Assembly: GCA_018449595.1 (NCBI GenBank)
Contig: JAAVUU010000003.1
Location: forward strand, 682,001 to 746,000
Source: Rhizobiales bacterium dw_265
GTDB taxonomy: Bacteria > Pseudomonadota > Alphaproteobacteria > Micropepsales > Micropepsaceae
Length of the DNA stretch: 64,000 nucleotides
Direction: 5' to 3'
Under the pieces are notes generated by a model. That model worked only from the letters and a program-made list of their open reading frames with translations. It ran no database searches and was not told the origin of the DNA. Both the position numbers and the translations under genes were made by a program. Of this stretch, positions 1 through 7,514 are shown one piece after another (the stretch's first letter is position 1; every line of letters begins with the position of its first letter).

Positions 1-1
1 G

Positions 2-196
2 GCGGGATTTGGGATCACCTTGGTGACCGAAGCGCAGACCCATGTGAAGGTGCCCAATGTCGTGTACCGGCCGATTCTCGAAAAGAATGCCCTCGTGGAA
101 GTCGCACTCGTCTGGGTGCCGGAAAATGAGGATGCGGTCGTTGGCCGCTTCATCGCCTTCATGCGCCAACTTGCACGCACCAAGAAGCTCGTCTGA
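2..196 (+). CDS. LysR-family regulator, C-terminal fragment (cut by window edge)
   Basis: Open frame from base 2 to a TGA at 194-196, giving about 64 residues. The end of the LysR effector-binding domain is recognisable: a G-I-T-L-V strand, a V-x-R-P-I turn, then a hydrophobic V-A-L-V-W strand followed by an N-containing linker and a final F-x-x-F-x-R-x-L helix. The start and DNA-binding helix lie outside the window. It is convergent with the CopG-like gene, in the place where trbB would be expected in related ICEs. The target is unknown. Confidence 0.7.
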   Translation, partial: AGFGITLVTEAQTHVKVPNVVYRPILEKNALVEVALVWVPENEDAVVGRFIAFMRQLARTKKLV

Positions 197-225
197 GGTC
201 TTGGGAGCCCGCTCCCAGAAGGTGC

Positions 226-651
226 TCAATCATCGGGGCGGCCTTGGGGCCGGTTCAAATCCTGAGCAACCTCATCAATGAGTGTTCGACCGCTGGCGAG
301 GCGCCGGCCCAGCGCCTCCACAAATCCCTCATAGCGCTGATTGCCTTTTGCGTGGGCGGCCGCCTCCGCGGTGTCGGGCAGGACCGGGGAGTGCGTCAGC
401 CAAAAGCGCACGAACAGGGCAAGCGTTTCATTGGTGATGGCGGCGTGGCGCTCCAGCCGTTCTATCTGTCGGCCGAACCGGTCGAGGCGGCGGGCCAACG
501 CTGCTTCCAGCCGATCGGCCCCGTCAGGGGAACATAGGCTTAGTACAGCAGTCTCCACCACGATCGCCTTGGAAACGCGCTTGCGGGCGGCATAATCCTC
601 AAGCAAATCGGTTACTTCGGTAGACAGCCGATAGGAGTGTTTAATCCGCAT
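226..651 (-). CDS. CopG/RHH-type protein following traG
   Basis: A 141-aa protein whose first 50 residues look like a ribbon-helix-helix DNA-binding fold (K-H-S-Y-R-L-S strand, then two helices with a K-x-x-x-S-K turn). The rest is helical. The ATG overlaps the traG stop (TAATG), so translation is probably coupled. In trb-type alphaproteobacterial ICEs a CopG-family gene usually sits between traG and trbB; here traG is upstream but trbB is absent. A role in controlling transfer genes is inferred from position only. Confidence 0.75.
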   Translation of the reverse strand: MRIKHSYRLSTEVTDLLEDYAARKRVSKAIVVETAVLSLCSPDGADRLEAALARRLDRFGRQIERLERHAAITNETLALFVRFWLTHSPVLPDTAEAAAHAKGNQRYEGFVEALGRRLASGRTLIDEVAQDLNRPQGRPDD

Positions 652-2651
652 TACATGCCCATATCGTCGCCGAGATCGAGCGAGGCTTGACGCGCTAGAT
701 CAATGAATCGCTTTCGCAGGTTGCGTCGTATCGGGCGCGATGGATCTTGGCGGGGAGGCACGGAATCCTGGGCTGCCTTGCTGGGAGGCTGTACGACCTC
801 TTCATGTTGCGGGAGTTCCGGCTCTCGTCTAGGGCCCGCATTGGCGTGGTCGGGCAATGCCGGCGGCTGCCGCTCGGAGGAGGACGGCGCGGCCGGCGGG
901 ACAGCGACATTGTTCCAGGCTCCCGCCGCATTTGGGGATGCCGTCACTGCTGCGGCGCCAGCCCCGCGCGTAATGGGCATGGGCGCTGGGAACAGACGCT
1001 TGCGAAACTGCCCATCCTCATAATAACGGGCCTTTTTGGCTCGGATCGGGGAGGTACCGGAGATCATCACCAGTTCGTCGCTTGGCGGAAGTTGCATGAT
1101 CTCTCCGGGGGTAAGGAGTGGCCGCGATGTCTCCTGGCGCGAGACCATCAGATGCCCCAGCCAGGGACTGAGGCGGTTGCCGGCATAGTTCTTCATGGCG
1201 CGCTGTTCGGTCGTGGCGCCAAGGGCGTCGGAGACGCGCTTGGCAGTGCGCTCATCGTTGGTGGAGAAACTTACGCGCACATGGCAATTGTCGAGGATCG
1301 AGTTGTTCTGACCATAGGCCTGCTCGACCTGGTTGAGGGACTGCGCGATCAGGAAACACTTGATGCCATAGCCTGCCAGGAAGGCGAGGGAGGATTCGAG
1401 GAAGTCGAGCCGCCCCAGCGATTTGAATTCATCCAGCATCAGCAGCAGCCGATGTTTGCGGCTGGCGGATTCAAGATCTTCAGTTAGCCGCCGGCCGAGC
1501 TGGTTGAGGATCAGCCGGATCAAGGGGCGCGTGCGGCTGATGTCCGAGGGCGGAATCACCAGGTAAAGCGAGGTGGGATGCTTGTTCTCGGTCAGATCGC
1601 GGATGCGCCAGTCGCAGCGGCTGGTCACATGCGCGACAACAGGATCGCGATAAAGGCCGAGAAAGGACATGGCGGTGGATAGGACGCCGGAGCGTTCATT
1701 ATCGCTCTTATTGCTGAGTTCGCGCGCCGCGCCGGCAACAACGGGATGGACGCCCGCCGCGCCCAGGTGGGGTGTGTGCATCATGGCGTGCAGGGTCGCC
1801 TCGATGGATCGCTTAGGATCGGAGAGGAAGTTGGCGACCCCGGCAAGGGTTTTGTCCTTCTCGGCATAAAGGACATGGAGGATGGCGCCGACCAGGAGGG
1901 AGTGGCTGGTTTTTTCCCAATGGTTGCGTCGTTCGAGTGCGCCTTCCGGGTCCACCAGCACATCTGCGATGTTCTGGACATCGCGGACTTCGGACGGGCC
2001 CCGCCGGACTTCGAGCAGGGGATTGTAGGCGGCGCTGTCCGGGTTGGTGGGGTCGAACAGAAGGACGCGGCCGAACTTGGCCCGCCATCCGGCGGTGAGG
2101 GCCCAGTTCTCTCCCTTTATATCGTGGATTATGGCGGATGCCGGCCAAGTGAGCAGAGTGGGAACGACCAATCCGACGCCCTTGCCTGATCGTGTTGGCG
2201 CGAAACAAAGGACATGCTCCGGGCCATTGTGGCGGAGGTATTGCTTGCGCCAGCGGCCTAATATGACTCCGTCTTCGCTTAGCAAGCCCGCGCGTTCTAT
2301 TTCCTCAGTGTCGGCCCACCGGGCAGAACCATACGTCGTCGCGCGCTTGCTTTCCCGCGCGCGCCAGGTCGAGATCGCCAGGGCGACAAGTAATGCTGCG
2401 ATTCCGCCTGCGGCAGCGATGTATCCGCCCTGAACGAAGATGTCGTGGGCGTAGGCGTCGTAGCCAAACCACCACCAGAAGAATTCATGGGGCTGATAGA
2501 TGGGCCAGCCAATCAGTGTGAACCAGGGCGGCCCAAGCTGGAGCTGGAAGGCAAGGCGCCAAGCCGTCCATTCCGTCGCCGCCCAAAGGAACAGCACAGC
2601 GGTCCCGAGGACGGCGCAGATTTGAGCCCATTGGATTTTCGTCGCGTGCAT
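651..2651 (-). CDS. traG: Type IV secretion coupling protein TraG/VirD4
   Basis: A 666-aa T4SS coupling ATPase, the usual length for the TraG family. Two or three membrane segments lie in the first 95 residues. A Walker A motif (A-P-T-R-S-G-K-G-V) is at about 151-159 and a Walker B (L-L-M-L-D-E-F) at about 401-407. The C-terminal 100 residues are proline-rich and probably disordered. TraG hands the relaxase-DNA complex to the mating channel at the inner membrane. It is the first conjugation gene on the left and lies 28 kb downstream of the relaxase, separated by cargo. No internal damage is visible. Confidence 0.95.
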   Translation of the reverse strand: MHATKIQWAQICAVLGTAVLFLWAATEWTAWRLAFQLQLGPPWFTLIGWPIYQPHEFFWWWFGYDAYAHDIFVQGGYIAAAGGIAALLVALAISTWRARESKRATTYGSARWADTEEIERAGLLSEDGVILGRWRKQYLRHNGPEHVLCFAPTRSGKGVGLVVPTLLTWPASAIIHDIKGENWALTAGWRAKFGRVLLFDPTNPDSAAYNPLLEVRRGPSEVRDVQNIADVLVDPEGALERRNHWEKTSHSLLVGAILHVLYAEKDKTLAGVANFLSDPKRSIEATLHAMMHTPHLGAAGVHPVVAGAARELSNKSDNERSGVLSTAMSFLGLYRDPVVAHVTSRCDWRIRDLTENKHPTSLYLVIPPSDISRTRPLIRLILNQLGRRLTEDLESASRKHRLLLMLDEFKSLGRLDFLESSLAFLAGYGIKCFLIAQSLNQVEQAYGQNNSILDNCHVRVSFSTNDERTAKRVSDALGATTEQRAMKNYAGNRLSPWLGHLMVSRQETSRPLLTPGEIMQLPPSDELVMISGTSPIRAKKARYYEDGQFRKRLFPAPMPITRGAGAAAVTASPNAAGAWNNVAVPPAAPSSSERQPPALPDHANAGPRREPELPQHEEVVQPPSKAAQDSVPPRQDPSRPIRRNLRKRFIDLARQASLDLGDDMGM

Positions 2652-2801
2652 GGCGACGGAATATCAATAACGTCGGGTCGCAGGCTGCAAGCGGAATTTG
2701 AGTCGTGTCGTACCGTCGCGTACTACGGCGTGCAAATCGGTCGAAGTCCCGCAAAGGCCCGGTTCATTCGTTTCATGGTGCGGGGCTACCGTCCGCCACG
2801 T

Positions 2802-3155
2802 TCAATTCGTGTGCATCAGAATATTGACCAACCGGCCGAAGGGATCGCGAACGTGGAAGCGCCGCACACCCCATTCTTCGGTCACGGGACCGTATTCTAT
2901 GGAAAATCCCGCTCTCAGGACACTGCGATACACGTCTTCGAGGTTATCGACCTCGATGGAGATGTCGGGAACTTTCGTCCCCGATCCGCCCTCGTTGGCG
3001 ATGCTGATCTGGGGCGTGGTCTTGGATTTGGTATCAAAGGTGACGATCCAACCCATATCCATGACAACCTTCATGCCCAGGATATCGCCATAGAAGGCTT
3101 TGGCGGCGTCCAGATTGTCTGCTGCGATGTTAGTCACGATGCGCTTGACGACCAC
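2802..3155 (-). CDS. VOC-family (glyoxalase/bleomycin-resistance fold) protein
   Basis: A 117-aa single-domain vicinal oxygen chelate protein. It shows the usual N-terminal F-Y-G-D-I-L-G strand-turn around residues 22-28 and the closing R-D-P-F-G-R-L-V-N-I strand near the C-terminus. Such proteins dimerise and bind metal or a small molecule, but the substrate cannot be read from the sequence. The start is preceded by an AGGAGG-like site. It stands just downstream of the imuB/dnaE2 remnant and is probably unrelated to it. Confidence 0.85.
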   Translation of the reverse strand: MVVKRIVTNIAADNLDAAKAFYGDILGMKVVMDMGWIVTFDTKSKTTPQISIANEGGSGTKVPDISIEVDNLEDVYRSVLRAGFSIEYGPVTEEWGVRRFHVRDPFGRLVNILMHTN

Positions 3156-3183
3156 GTTGTCCTCCTTCGGTCACATTCGATGG

Positions 3184-3738
3184 AAATTCGAGGCTTGAGC
3201 TGCAAGGCTCAGGCTTCACGCGGATCTGGTGGAGTCTAGCCCCGGAAGTTATCGCCTCTGCCATGCGGGATGATGACATTATCTTGGTCGCCGATGCAGG
3301 CAAGCTGGTCGGTCAGCTTGTCCGCCACGATATGCACCACCAGGCCCTCGCGCTGCACTCGGCCCTCCACGCCGGTGATGTCGAGCATCAGGCCATCGGT
3401 ATCGGCGGCAACGATGGGTGCGAAGTGCCGCTGCATCCAGATCGCCAACTTCCCCAGCGCCGCGCGATCCGTATCCGGATCGGCGTCCATGATTACGAGA
3501 TTGGCGACAAGGGCCTGGGCTTTGCAGGCCGCCATGCCGGCCTGAGACCTTCGCGCCGCGCGGCCTGGTCAGCCGCCTGCACCACGCGCTTTCGTCCTTC
3601 ATGGCCGATGAGGACGAGCGGGGTATCAAGCGACGGCGCGTTCGCGCCCATCGTCCGCCGCAGCCGGTCGGTGGACCAGCTCGGCAGGAATAGCGATACG
3701 ACCCGTTTCGTCACTGCACTCAACCTCAAAATCCGCAC
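3184..3738 (-). pseudogene. Deletion-fused imuB (5' part) / dnaE2 (3' part) remnant
   Basis: The frame starting at 3738 encodes the N-terminus of ImuB (V-V-S-L-F-L-P-S-W, then L-V-L-I-G). Near 3535-3540 a one-base loss shifts it into the frame that continues as ImuB (A-C-K-A-Q-A-L-V, M-D-A-D-P, A-P-I-V-A-A-D). At about 3371-3376 the ImuB match stops and a DnaE2 (ImuC) C-terminal sequence begins (G-R-V-Q-R-E-G, then P-H-G-R-G-D). After a TAG at 3236-3238 the same frame still reads D-P-R-E-A and L-K-P-R, like the DnaE2 tail, so nonsense mutations followed. Roughly 1.4 kb of imuB and almost all of dnaE2 are missing. No functional polymerase can be made. The family match is from memory and not a database search. 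Confidence 0.8.
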
Positions 3739-4381
3739 ACTCTCCGGCCTTCGCCCGGATCAACTCCACCAGCCAGCGCGGCCGGCCGACGCCGGGCACC
3801 GGCAAAGGCGAGGCGGGCAGGGCGCTCACGCGCCACCGGGTGGTGCTGGCGGTGGGCTGGCCGAAGTCCGCCGCCTCCGCCGGTCTTCGCCACCGTCGGA
3901 TGGCGATGCCGATGGTGCCGCTGGTTTCGGCGGCGAGATGTAGGCGCCGGGACGGCGTCATGGGGAGGCGTCCGATCTCACCCACCACCCCGGCGAGCCC
4001 GCCATGCCGCAAGCCCTCCTCGAAGCAGGCCAGGATGGCCCTGTCTGTTCCGGCCTCGGCATAGATCACCCGGTCGGCATGCAGGCCGGCCTGGGCTAGG
4101 GCCGGGGCGAACAGGTCGCGGCGGCTGACGCACCACAGGACCGGACCTTGCGTGCGGGCAAGGATGCCGGCCGCGAACAGGGCTGCGGCCGCCCCATCCA
4201 GGGCGCCATTGCCGCCTCCGGCAACCTCATGCAGGGCACCCAAGGCCAGGCCGCCGCCCGGAAGCCGGTTGTCGATCTCCGGCACCCCGAAGGGCAAAAC
4301 CTCGCGCAAAACCCGGCTTCCCGCCTCGATCCGGCGGATCTTCTCGCGCAAGCCGTCCATCTGGGCAGGGGCTACAGGCAT
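3626..4381 (-). CDS. imuA: ImuA-like RecA-related protein of the SOS mutagenesis cassette
   Basis: A 251-aa protein with the ImuA plan: an N-terminal helix, the L-P-F-G-x-x-x-I-D-x-x-L-P-G-G-G-L entry motif at about 29-46, and a RecA-like core. ImuA acts with ImuB and DnaE2 in damage-induced translesion synthesis. The frame is intact, but its two partners downstream are reduced to a fused remnant, so the protein is probably an orphan unless the host supplies ImuB and DnaE2. A perfect LexA box lies 30 bp upstream. The 3' end overlaps the imuB start, as in intact cassettes. Confidence 0.85.
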   Translation of the reverse strand: MPVAPAQMDGLREKIRRIEAGSRVLREVLPFGVPEIDNRLPGGGLALGALHEVAGGGNGALDGAAAALFAAGILARTQGPVLWCVSRRDLFAPALAQAGLHADRVIYAEAGTDRAILACFEEGLRHGGLAGVVGEIGRLPMTPSRRLHLAAETSGTIGIAIRRWRRPAEAADFGQPTASTTRWRVSALPASPLPVPGVGRPRWLVELIRAKAGECADFEVECSDETGRIAIPAELVHRPAAADDGRERAVA

Positions 4382-4410
4382 GGTTGGAATAGCTGATTGT
4401 CCTTCGGTAT

Positions 4411-4425
4411 GTTCTTTATTTGTTC
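4411..4425 (-). promoter_or_regulatory. LexA (SOS) box upstream of imuA
   Basis: GTTC-TTTATTT-GTTC on the plus strand, which reads GAAC-N7-GAAC towards imuA. This is an exact match to the alphaproteobacterial LexA direct-repeat box. It lies 30 bp upstream of the imuA start and about 195 bp upstream of the divergent toxin operon at 4620, so it could affect both. The rest of the 238-bp gap shows no gene. Confidence 0.85.
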
Positions 4426-4619
4426 TAATTCAGTTTTGAGTCAATGGGTTCCAACCGCCCGCCCTGCTGGGAACCGGGCAAAACGGCAGGAATCGGCGGA
4501 CTTGCGGGAGGAATTTTTTTGGCGGGGTATCTGCCTCGCTTCCGTGCTTTTACACACAATCGGTGGAACCTGGGCCGTTCACCGTTTAAGATGGGCCTCG
4601 AAGATATTATCTCTGAGCC

Positions 4620-4862
4620 ATGACCAAGGTTGTTTTCATAAACGGGTTCAAGGACAAGGCCTCCGACAACGGCCACAAGGGCGTTGTGAAGAAGCGCGTG
4701 CGCAATGCCGAGGGCGAGGTCGTCCAGGTGTCTAGCGTCGATGTTCGCAGCGCCACCTTCGGCGAGGATCTTCGCTATATCTTCAGCAAGAATGTCGCCG
4801 CAGCCCGGCGCGAGAATATCGCCGCTACGGGCCGCGCGGATGGCGTCGTCAAAAAGCGCTGA
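4620..4862 (+). CDS. Small protein paired with zeta-like toxin (putative antitoxin)
   Basis: An 80-aa basic protein (M-T-K-V-V-F-I-N-G-F start; K-K-R ends). No family recognised. It overlaps the zeta-like gene by 23 bp in another frame, the tight coupling typical of antitoxin-toxin pairs. The antitoxin role is inferred only from that position. It is not similar to the classical epsilon antitoxin. Confidence 0.6.
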   Translation: MTKVVFINGFKDKASDNGHKGVVKKRVRNAEGEVVQVSSVDVRSATFGEDLRYIFSKNVAAARRENIAATGRADGVVKKR

Positions 4863-5349
4863 ACCGCCACTCTTTCTGATCGTCGCCGGGCCGAATGGCT
4901 CGGGGAAGAGCAGTATCTATAAGGGCGCCAGCATCGAGGAAACCGGGCGCACCGTCTGGATCATCAATCCCGACCTTCTGACCCTGCGCATCCGTAACGT
5001 CGAGGGGCTCGCGCTCGACGACGCCAATCTCGCCGCCGTCAAACGTATCGAGGCCTGGCTTGATGCTTCAATCGAGGCGCATCAATCGGTCGGCGTCGAG
5101 ACAGTCCTGTCGACTCCGAAATACCGTCGTCTGGTCGAGAAGGCCAAAAAACTGGGCTTTGAAGTCGGCTTGATTTTTGTCGCGCTCGACTCCGTAGAGC
5201 GCAATATCGAGCGTGTAGCGCTGCGCGTGAAAAAGGGTGGCCATAACGTGCCCCGCGATAAGATCATCAAGCGCTATGCGAATGATGATGCACTGCCGGC
5301 TATCGTGGATGCGATCAAGCGCCACTTCCCGGCCCAGAACCCGAAATAG
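4840..5349 (+). CDS. Zeta-toxin-like P-loop kinase
   Basis: A 169-aa zeta-type protein. A clear Walker A (G-P-N-G-S-G-K-S-S) lies at about 17-25, followed by I-N-P-D near 44-47, where zeta toxins keep the catalytic aspartate, and an E-T-V-L-S-T strand used by the family for substrate contact. Zeta toxins phosphorylate UDP-N-acetylglucosamine; some relatives act on other small molecules. The ATG at 4840 is chosen because it sits just before the first conserved strand and inside the upstream gene. The next gene (SRAP) begins 3 bp after the stop, so the three probably form one operon. Confidence 0.8.
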   Translation: MASSKSAEPPLFLIVAGPNGSGKSSIYKGASIEETGRTVWIINPDLLTLRIRNVEGLALDDANLAAVKRIEAWLDASIEAHQSVGVETVLSTPKYRRLVEKAKKLGFEVGLIFVALDSVERNIERVALRVKKGGHNVPRDKIIKRYANDDALPAIVDAIKRHFPAQNPK

Positions 5350-5352
5350 CCC

Positions 5353-6042
5353 ATGTGCGGCAAGTTCACGGCGATGGCGTCCTGGTCCGAGGTGGTGGAT
5401 TTTTCGGAGGCGCTTAGTGCAAGCGGCGGGGACGATAGCAACGACCAGTCCGTCACCTTCAAGGTGATGAGCCAACTGCCGGTCATCATCTTCGACCGTG
5501 AGCAGGGTAAGCGGCGTGTGGTGCCGATGCGCTGGGGGTTTCCGCGCAGAGGTAACTGGCGTTCGCCCGATCCGATTCATGCGCGAGCCGAGACCATCGA
5601 TACCAAGCCGACATTCGCGGAGGCGTTTCGTGGCGGTCAGCGCGGCATCCTATTGGCCAAGACCTTCAATGAGGCGCCCGATATTACCGGACCAACCATC
5701 CAGCATACCATCACGCCCGGCGATCTTCCGGCCGTCGGACTCGCTGTCCTATGGCGCCGCTTCGAGATCGCGGAACTGCCCGCGCCGCTTCTTGCGTGCG
5801 CGATGGTCACGGTCCCTGCGAATACGTTGATCGCCGGGCTTCCCACCGACCGGATGCCAGCCATTCTGGCAAACGAGGATTGGACGACCTGGCTGGGTGA
5901 GAATTGCGCTTCGCCGGAAGAGGCCAAGGAATGCCTCAAAACTGTGGAGGGCGTGAAATGGACGATGACCAAGGAGGAGCGGGCGGCTAAAACCCCGCGC
6001 GCGAAGCCGACGGTGCGCGATCCCGGCGGGCGATTGTTCTAA
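5353..6042 (+). CDS. Divergent SRAP (YedK/HMCES-like) protein
   Basis: A 229-aa SOS-response-associated peptidase family protein. It begins M-C-G-K-F, so the catalytic Cys2, which crosslinks to abasic sites in ssDNA, is present. The A-R-A-E-T-I and K-P-T-F-x-x-A-F motifs are at about 76-90. Two family positions are altered. The usual G-F-Y-E-W segment reads T-F-N-E-A, keeping the glutamate. The H-x-R-M-P motif reads T-D-R-M-P, so the conserved histidine that supports crosslink reversal is missing. It fits the repair theme of the neighbours (imuA, dinB). Confidence 0.85.
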   Translation: MCGKFTAMASWSEVVDFSEALSASGGDDSNDQSVTFKVMSQLPVIIFDREQGKRRVVPMRWGFPRRGNWRSPDPIHARAETIDTKPTFAEAFRGGQRGILLAKTFNEAPDITGPTIQHTITPGDLPAVGLAVLWRRFEIAELPAPLLACAMVTVPANTLIAGLPTDRMPAILANEDWTTWLGENCASPEEAKECLKTVEGVKWTMTKEERAAKTPRAKPTVRDPGGRLF

Positions 6043-6050
6043 GGGGTTCG

Positions 6051-6131
6051 GTGTCGGCCCATCATGTTCTACTGTCCCAGGATGAGACCGTCCATGTCAC
6101 CGATTTGCAGTACGGCAATCCTACGATCTGA
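6051..6131 (+). CDS. Very short candidate ORF after SRAP
   Basis: A GTG-initiated 26-codon frame with an AAGGGG site 5-10 nt upstream, starting 9 bp after the SRAP stop. The peptide is V-S-A-H-H-V-L-L-S-Q-D to Y-G-N-P-T-I. Nothing supports a function. It is listed only because the ribosome binding site and spacing are good. Confidence 0.2.
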   Translation: MSAHHVLLSQDETVHVTDLQYGNPTI

Positions 6132-6216
6132 GGGCCAGGGCGTTGCGTAAACAGTCGCCGTCTTCGAGACAATCGAATCGCGCTAATTTCCGGCGCGCAG
6201 AATTGTGGGGTGGGCA

Positions 6217-6456
6217 ATGAATATCCAAATGTCTCAACAATCGCTCTCCAAGGCCGAATTGGAGAAGATGTGCCTGTCCTATCTGCGGATGCAGTCGCAC
6301 TCTCAGCACATCGAACGTGTCGTGGTGGCGCCGCGGCCGAACGCCAAGCGCAACTGGATCGTGATTGAAATCGATCCGCCATTGCCGACCAGCGCCGACG
6401 ACGAAGCGCGCAATGCGGTGGCAGAATTGCAGGCGCAGTTCCGTCTGGCGGATTGA
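6217..6456 (+). CDS. Hypothetical small protein
   Basis: A 79-aa soluble protein starting M-N-I-Q-M-S-Q-Q, with a G-rich ribosome site 5' of the ATG. It has a helix, a V-V-V-A-P-R-P strand, an I-V-I-E-I-D strand and a final acidic helix. No family recognised. It ends 66 bp before the lysine-rich gene on the same strand. Confidence 0.6.
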   Translation: MNIQMSQQSLSKAELEKMCLSYLRMQSHSQHIERVVVAPRPNAKRNWIVIEIDPPLPTSADDEARNAVAELQAQFRLAD

Positions 6457-6521
6457 CAGGCAATCGTCGGACGGCAAGCAGCGAATCAGGCTATACTCCA
6501 GAAAACCTCCGGGGCTCGTTC

Positions 6522-6914
6522 ATGGCGAAGAAACTCAGCAAACTGTTCGCCCGCGTCGAAGCGCTGGAGCATGCCTTCGCCAAGTTGCTGTCGGGCAAAA
6601 AGCCGGTCCGTAAGGCCAAGAAGGCCAAAGCCGCCAAGAAAGTGGTGCGCAAACCGGTGAAAGCCGCAAAGCCGGCGAAGGCCGCGACGCCCAAAAAGGC
6701 TGTCCGCAAGACCGCGAAGAAGCGTCCGGCGAAAAGCGTGAAGAAGCCTGCCGCCAAAAAGGCGCCGGTCGCTTCGGCTGCGCCGCCGGCCCCCAAGCCG
6801 GCGAAGAAGAAAGCGGCGCGGAAGAAGAAGTTGGTACATGTTCCACCCCCGAGCGTTGGGCAACTCGCACCCAGCGGCGAACCGGATTTCGTGCAGCCGA
6901 TCGACCAGGTCTAG
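6522..6914 (+). CDS. Histone H1-like lysine/alanine-rich protein
   Basis: A 130-aa protein. Residues 1-28 form a short helix (M-A-K-K-L-S-K-L-F). About 30-105 is a low-complexity K-A-P-rich tract with K-K-A-x-x-K-K and A-K-P-A-K repeats, like eukaryotic-type H1 tails found in many bacteria. The C-terminus is acidic-polar. It probably binds DNA or RNA without sequence specificity. The ATG at 6522 is preferred to one at 6453 because the intervening residues lack the composition of the rest. Confidence 0.7.
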   Translation: MAKKLSKLFARVEALEHAFAKLLSGKKPVRKAKKAKAAKKVVRKPVKAAKPAKAATPKKAVRKTAKKRPAKSVKKPAAKKAPVASAAPPAPKPAKKKAARKKKLVHVPPPSVGQLAPSGEPDFVQPIDQV

Positions 6915-7012
6915 TCACCGCCAAATTCGGTAGAGTCTCAGCTTGAACTTCAGCTCTGCATGGGAACCAACGGCAGCTATCAGCCGAGCGGATCTCCCGA
7001 TATAGGACGGTT

Positions 7013-7435
7013 ATGCTGAAACTTACCTGTCTCTGCGGTCAAGTCCGCATCGAAGTGGCGAAGCGACCGGATTTCATCCACGAGTGCAATTGCACGCTAT
7101 GTAGCAAGTCTGGCGCCCGCTGGTCCTATTTTCATCCCTCCGAAGTGAGTGTCGAGGGCGCGACTGGAAAATATAGCCGGGAAGACAAGGCCGATCCGGC
7201 CTCAGAAATCCACTTCTGCGGCCGATGTGGTTCGACGACGCATTTCACGCTGACGGAAAGCGCGATATCGAAATTCGGCAATGTCCAGACGGGCGTGAAC
7301 ATGTTGCTGGCAGATGAAAGCGATCTAGTCGGAATCGAACTTCGTTACCCTGACGGACGGGCTTGGTCAGGCGGTACTGACTTCGGCTATGTGCGGGAGC
7401 CCCGAGTCATTGGCCAGAGCGCGGCTTCGCAATGA
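7013..7435 (+). CDS. GFA-family (CENP-V/GFA) zinc-binding protein
   Basis: A 140-aa protein with the GFA cysteine pattern: C-L-C-G near residue 6-9, C-N-C-T-L-C at about 26-31, and F-C-G-R-C-G at about 69-74. The family binds two zinc ions. The founding member was described as glutathione-dependent formaldehyde activation, but many members have no known substrate. It stands alone between the H1-like gene and dinB. Confidence 0.9.
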   Translation: MLKLTCLCGQVRIEVAKRPDFIHECNCTLCSKSGARWSYFHPSEVSVEGATGKYSREDKADPASEIHFCGRCGSTTHFTLTESAISKFGNVQTGVNMLLADESDLVGIELRYPDGRAWSGGTDFGYVREPRVIGQSAASQ

Positions 7436-7514
7436 TGACTTACGAGGACTGCCGTTAAGGCGAAAGCCAAACTGAGACACTACCCAAAAATCCGCCGCAC
7501 AAGCGGCGTGGATG

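Noticed and set aside
6522..6914. Lys/Ala-rich frame as random low-complexity sequence, with an alternative reading on the other strand
   Set aside because: The plus frame has a good start, an ordered N-terminal helix and H1-like composition; minus frames are Leu/Arg-rich shadows.
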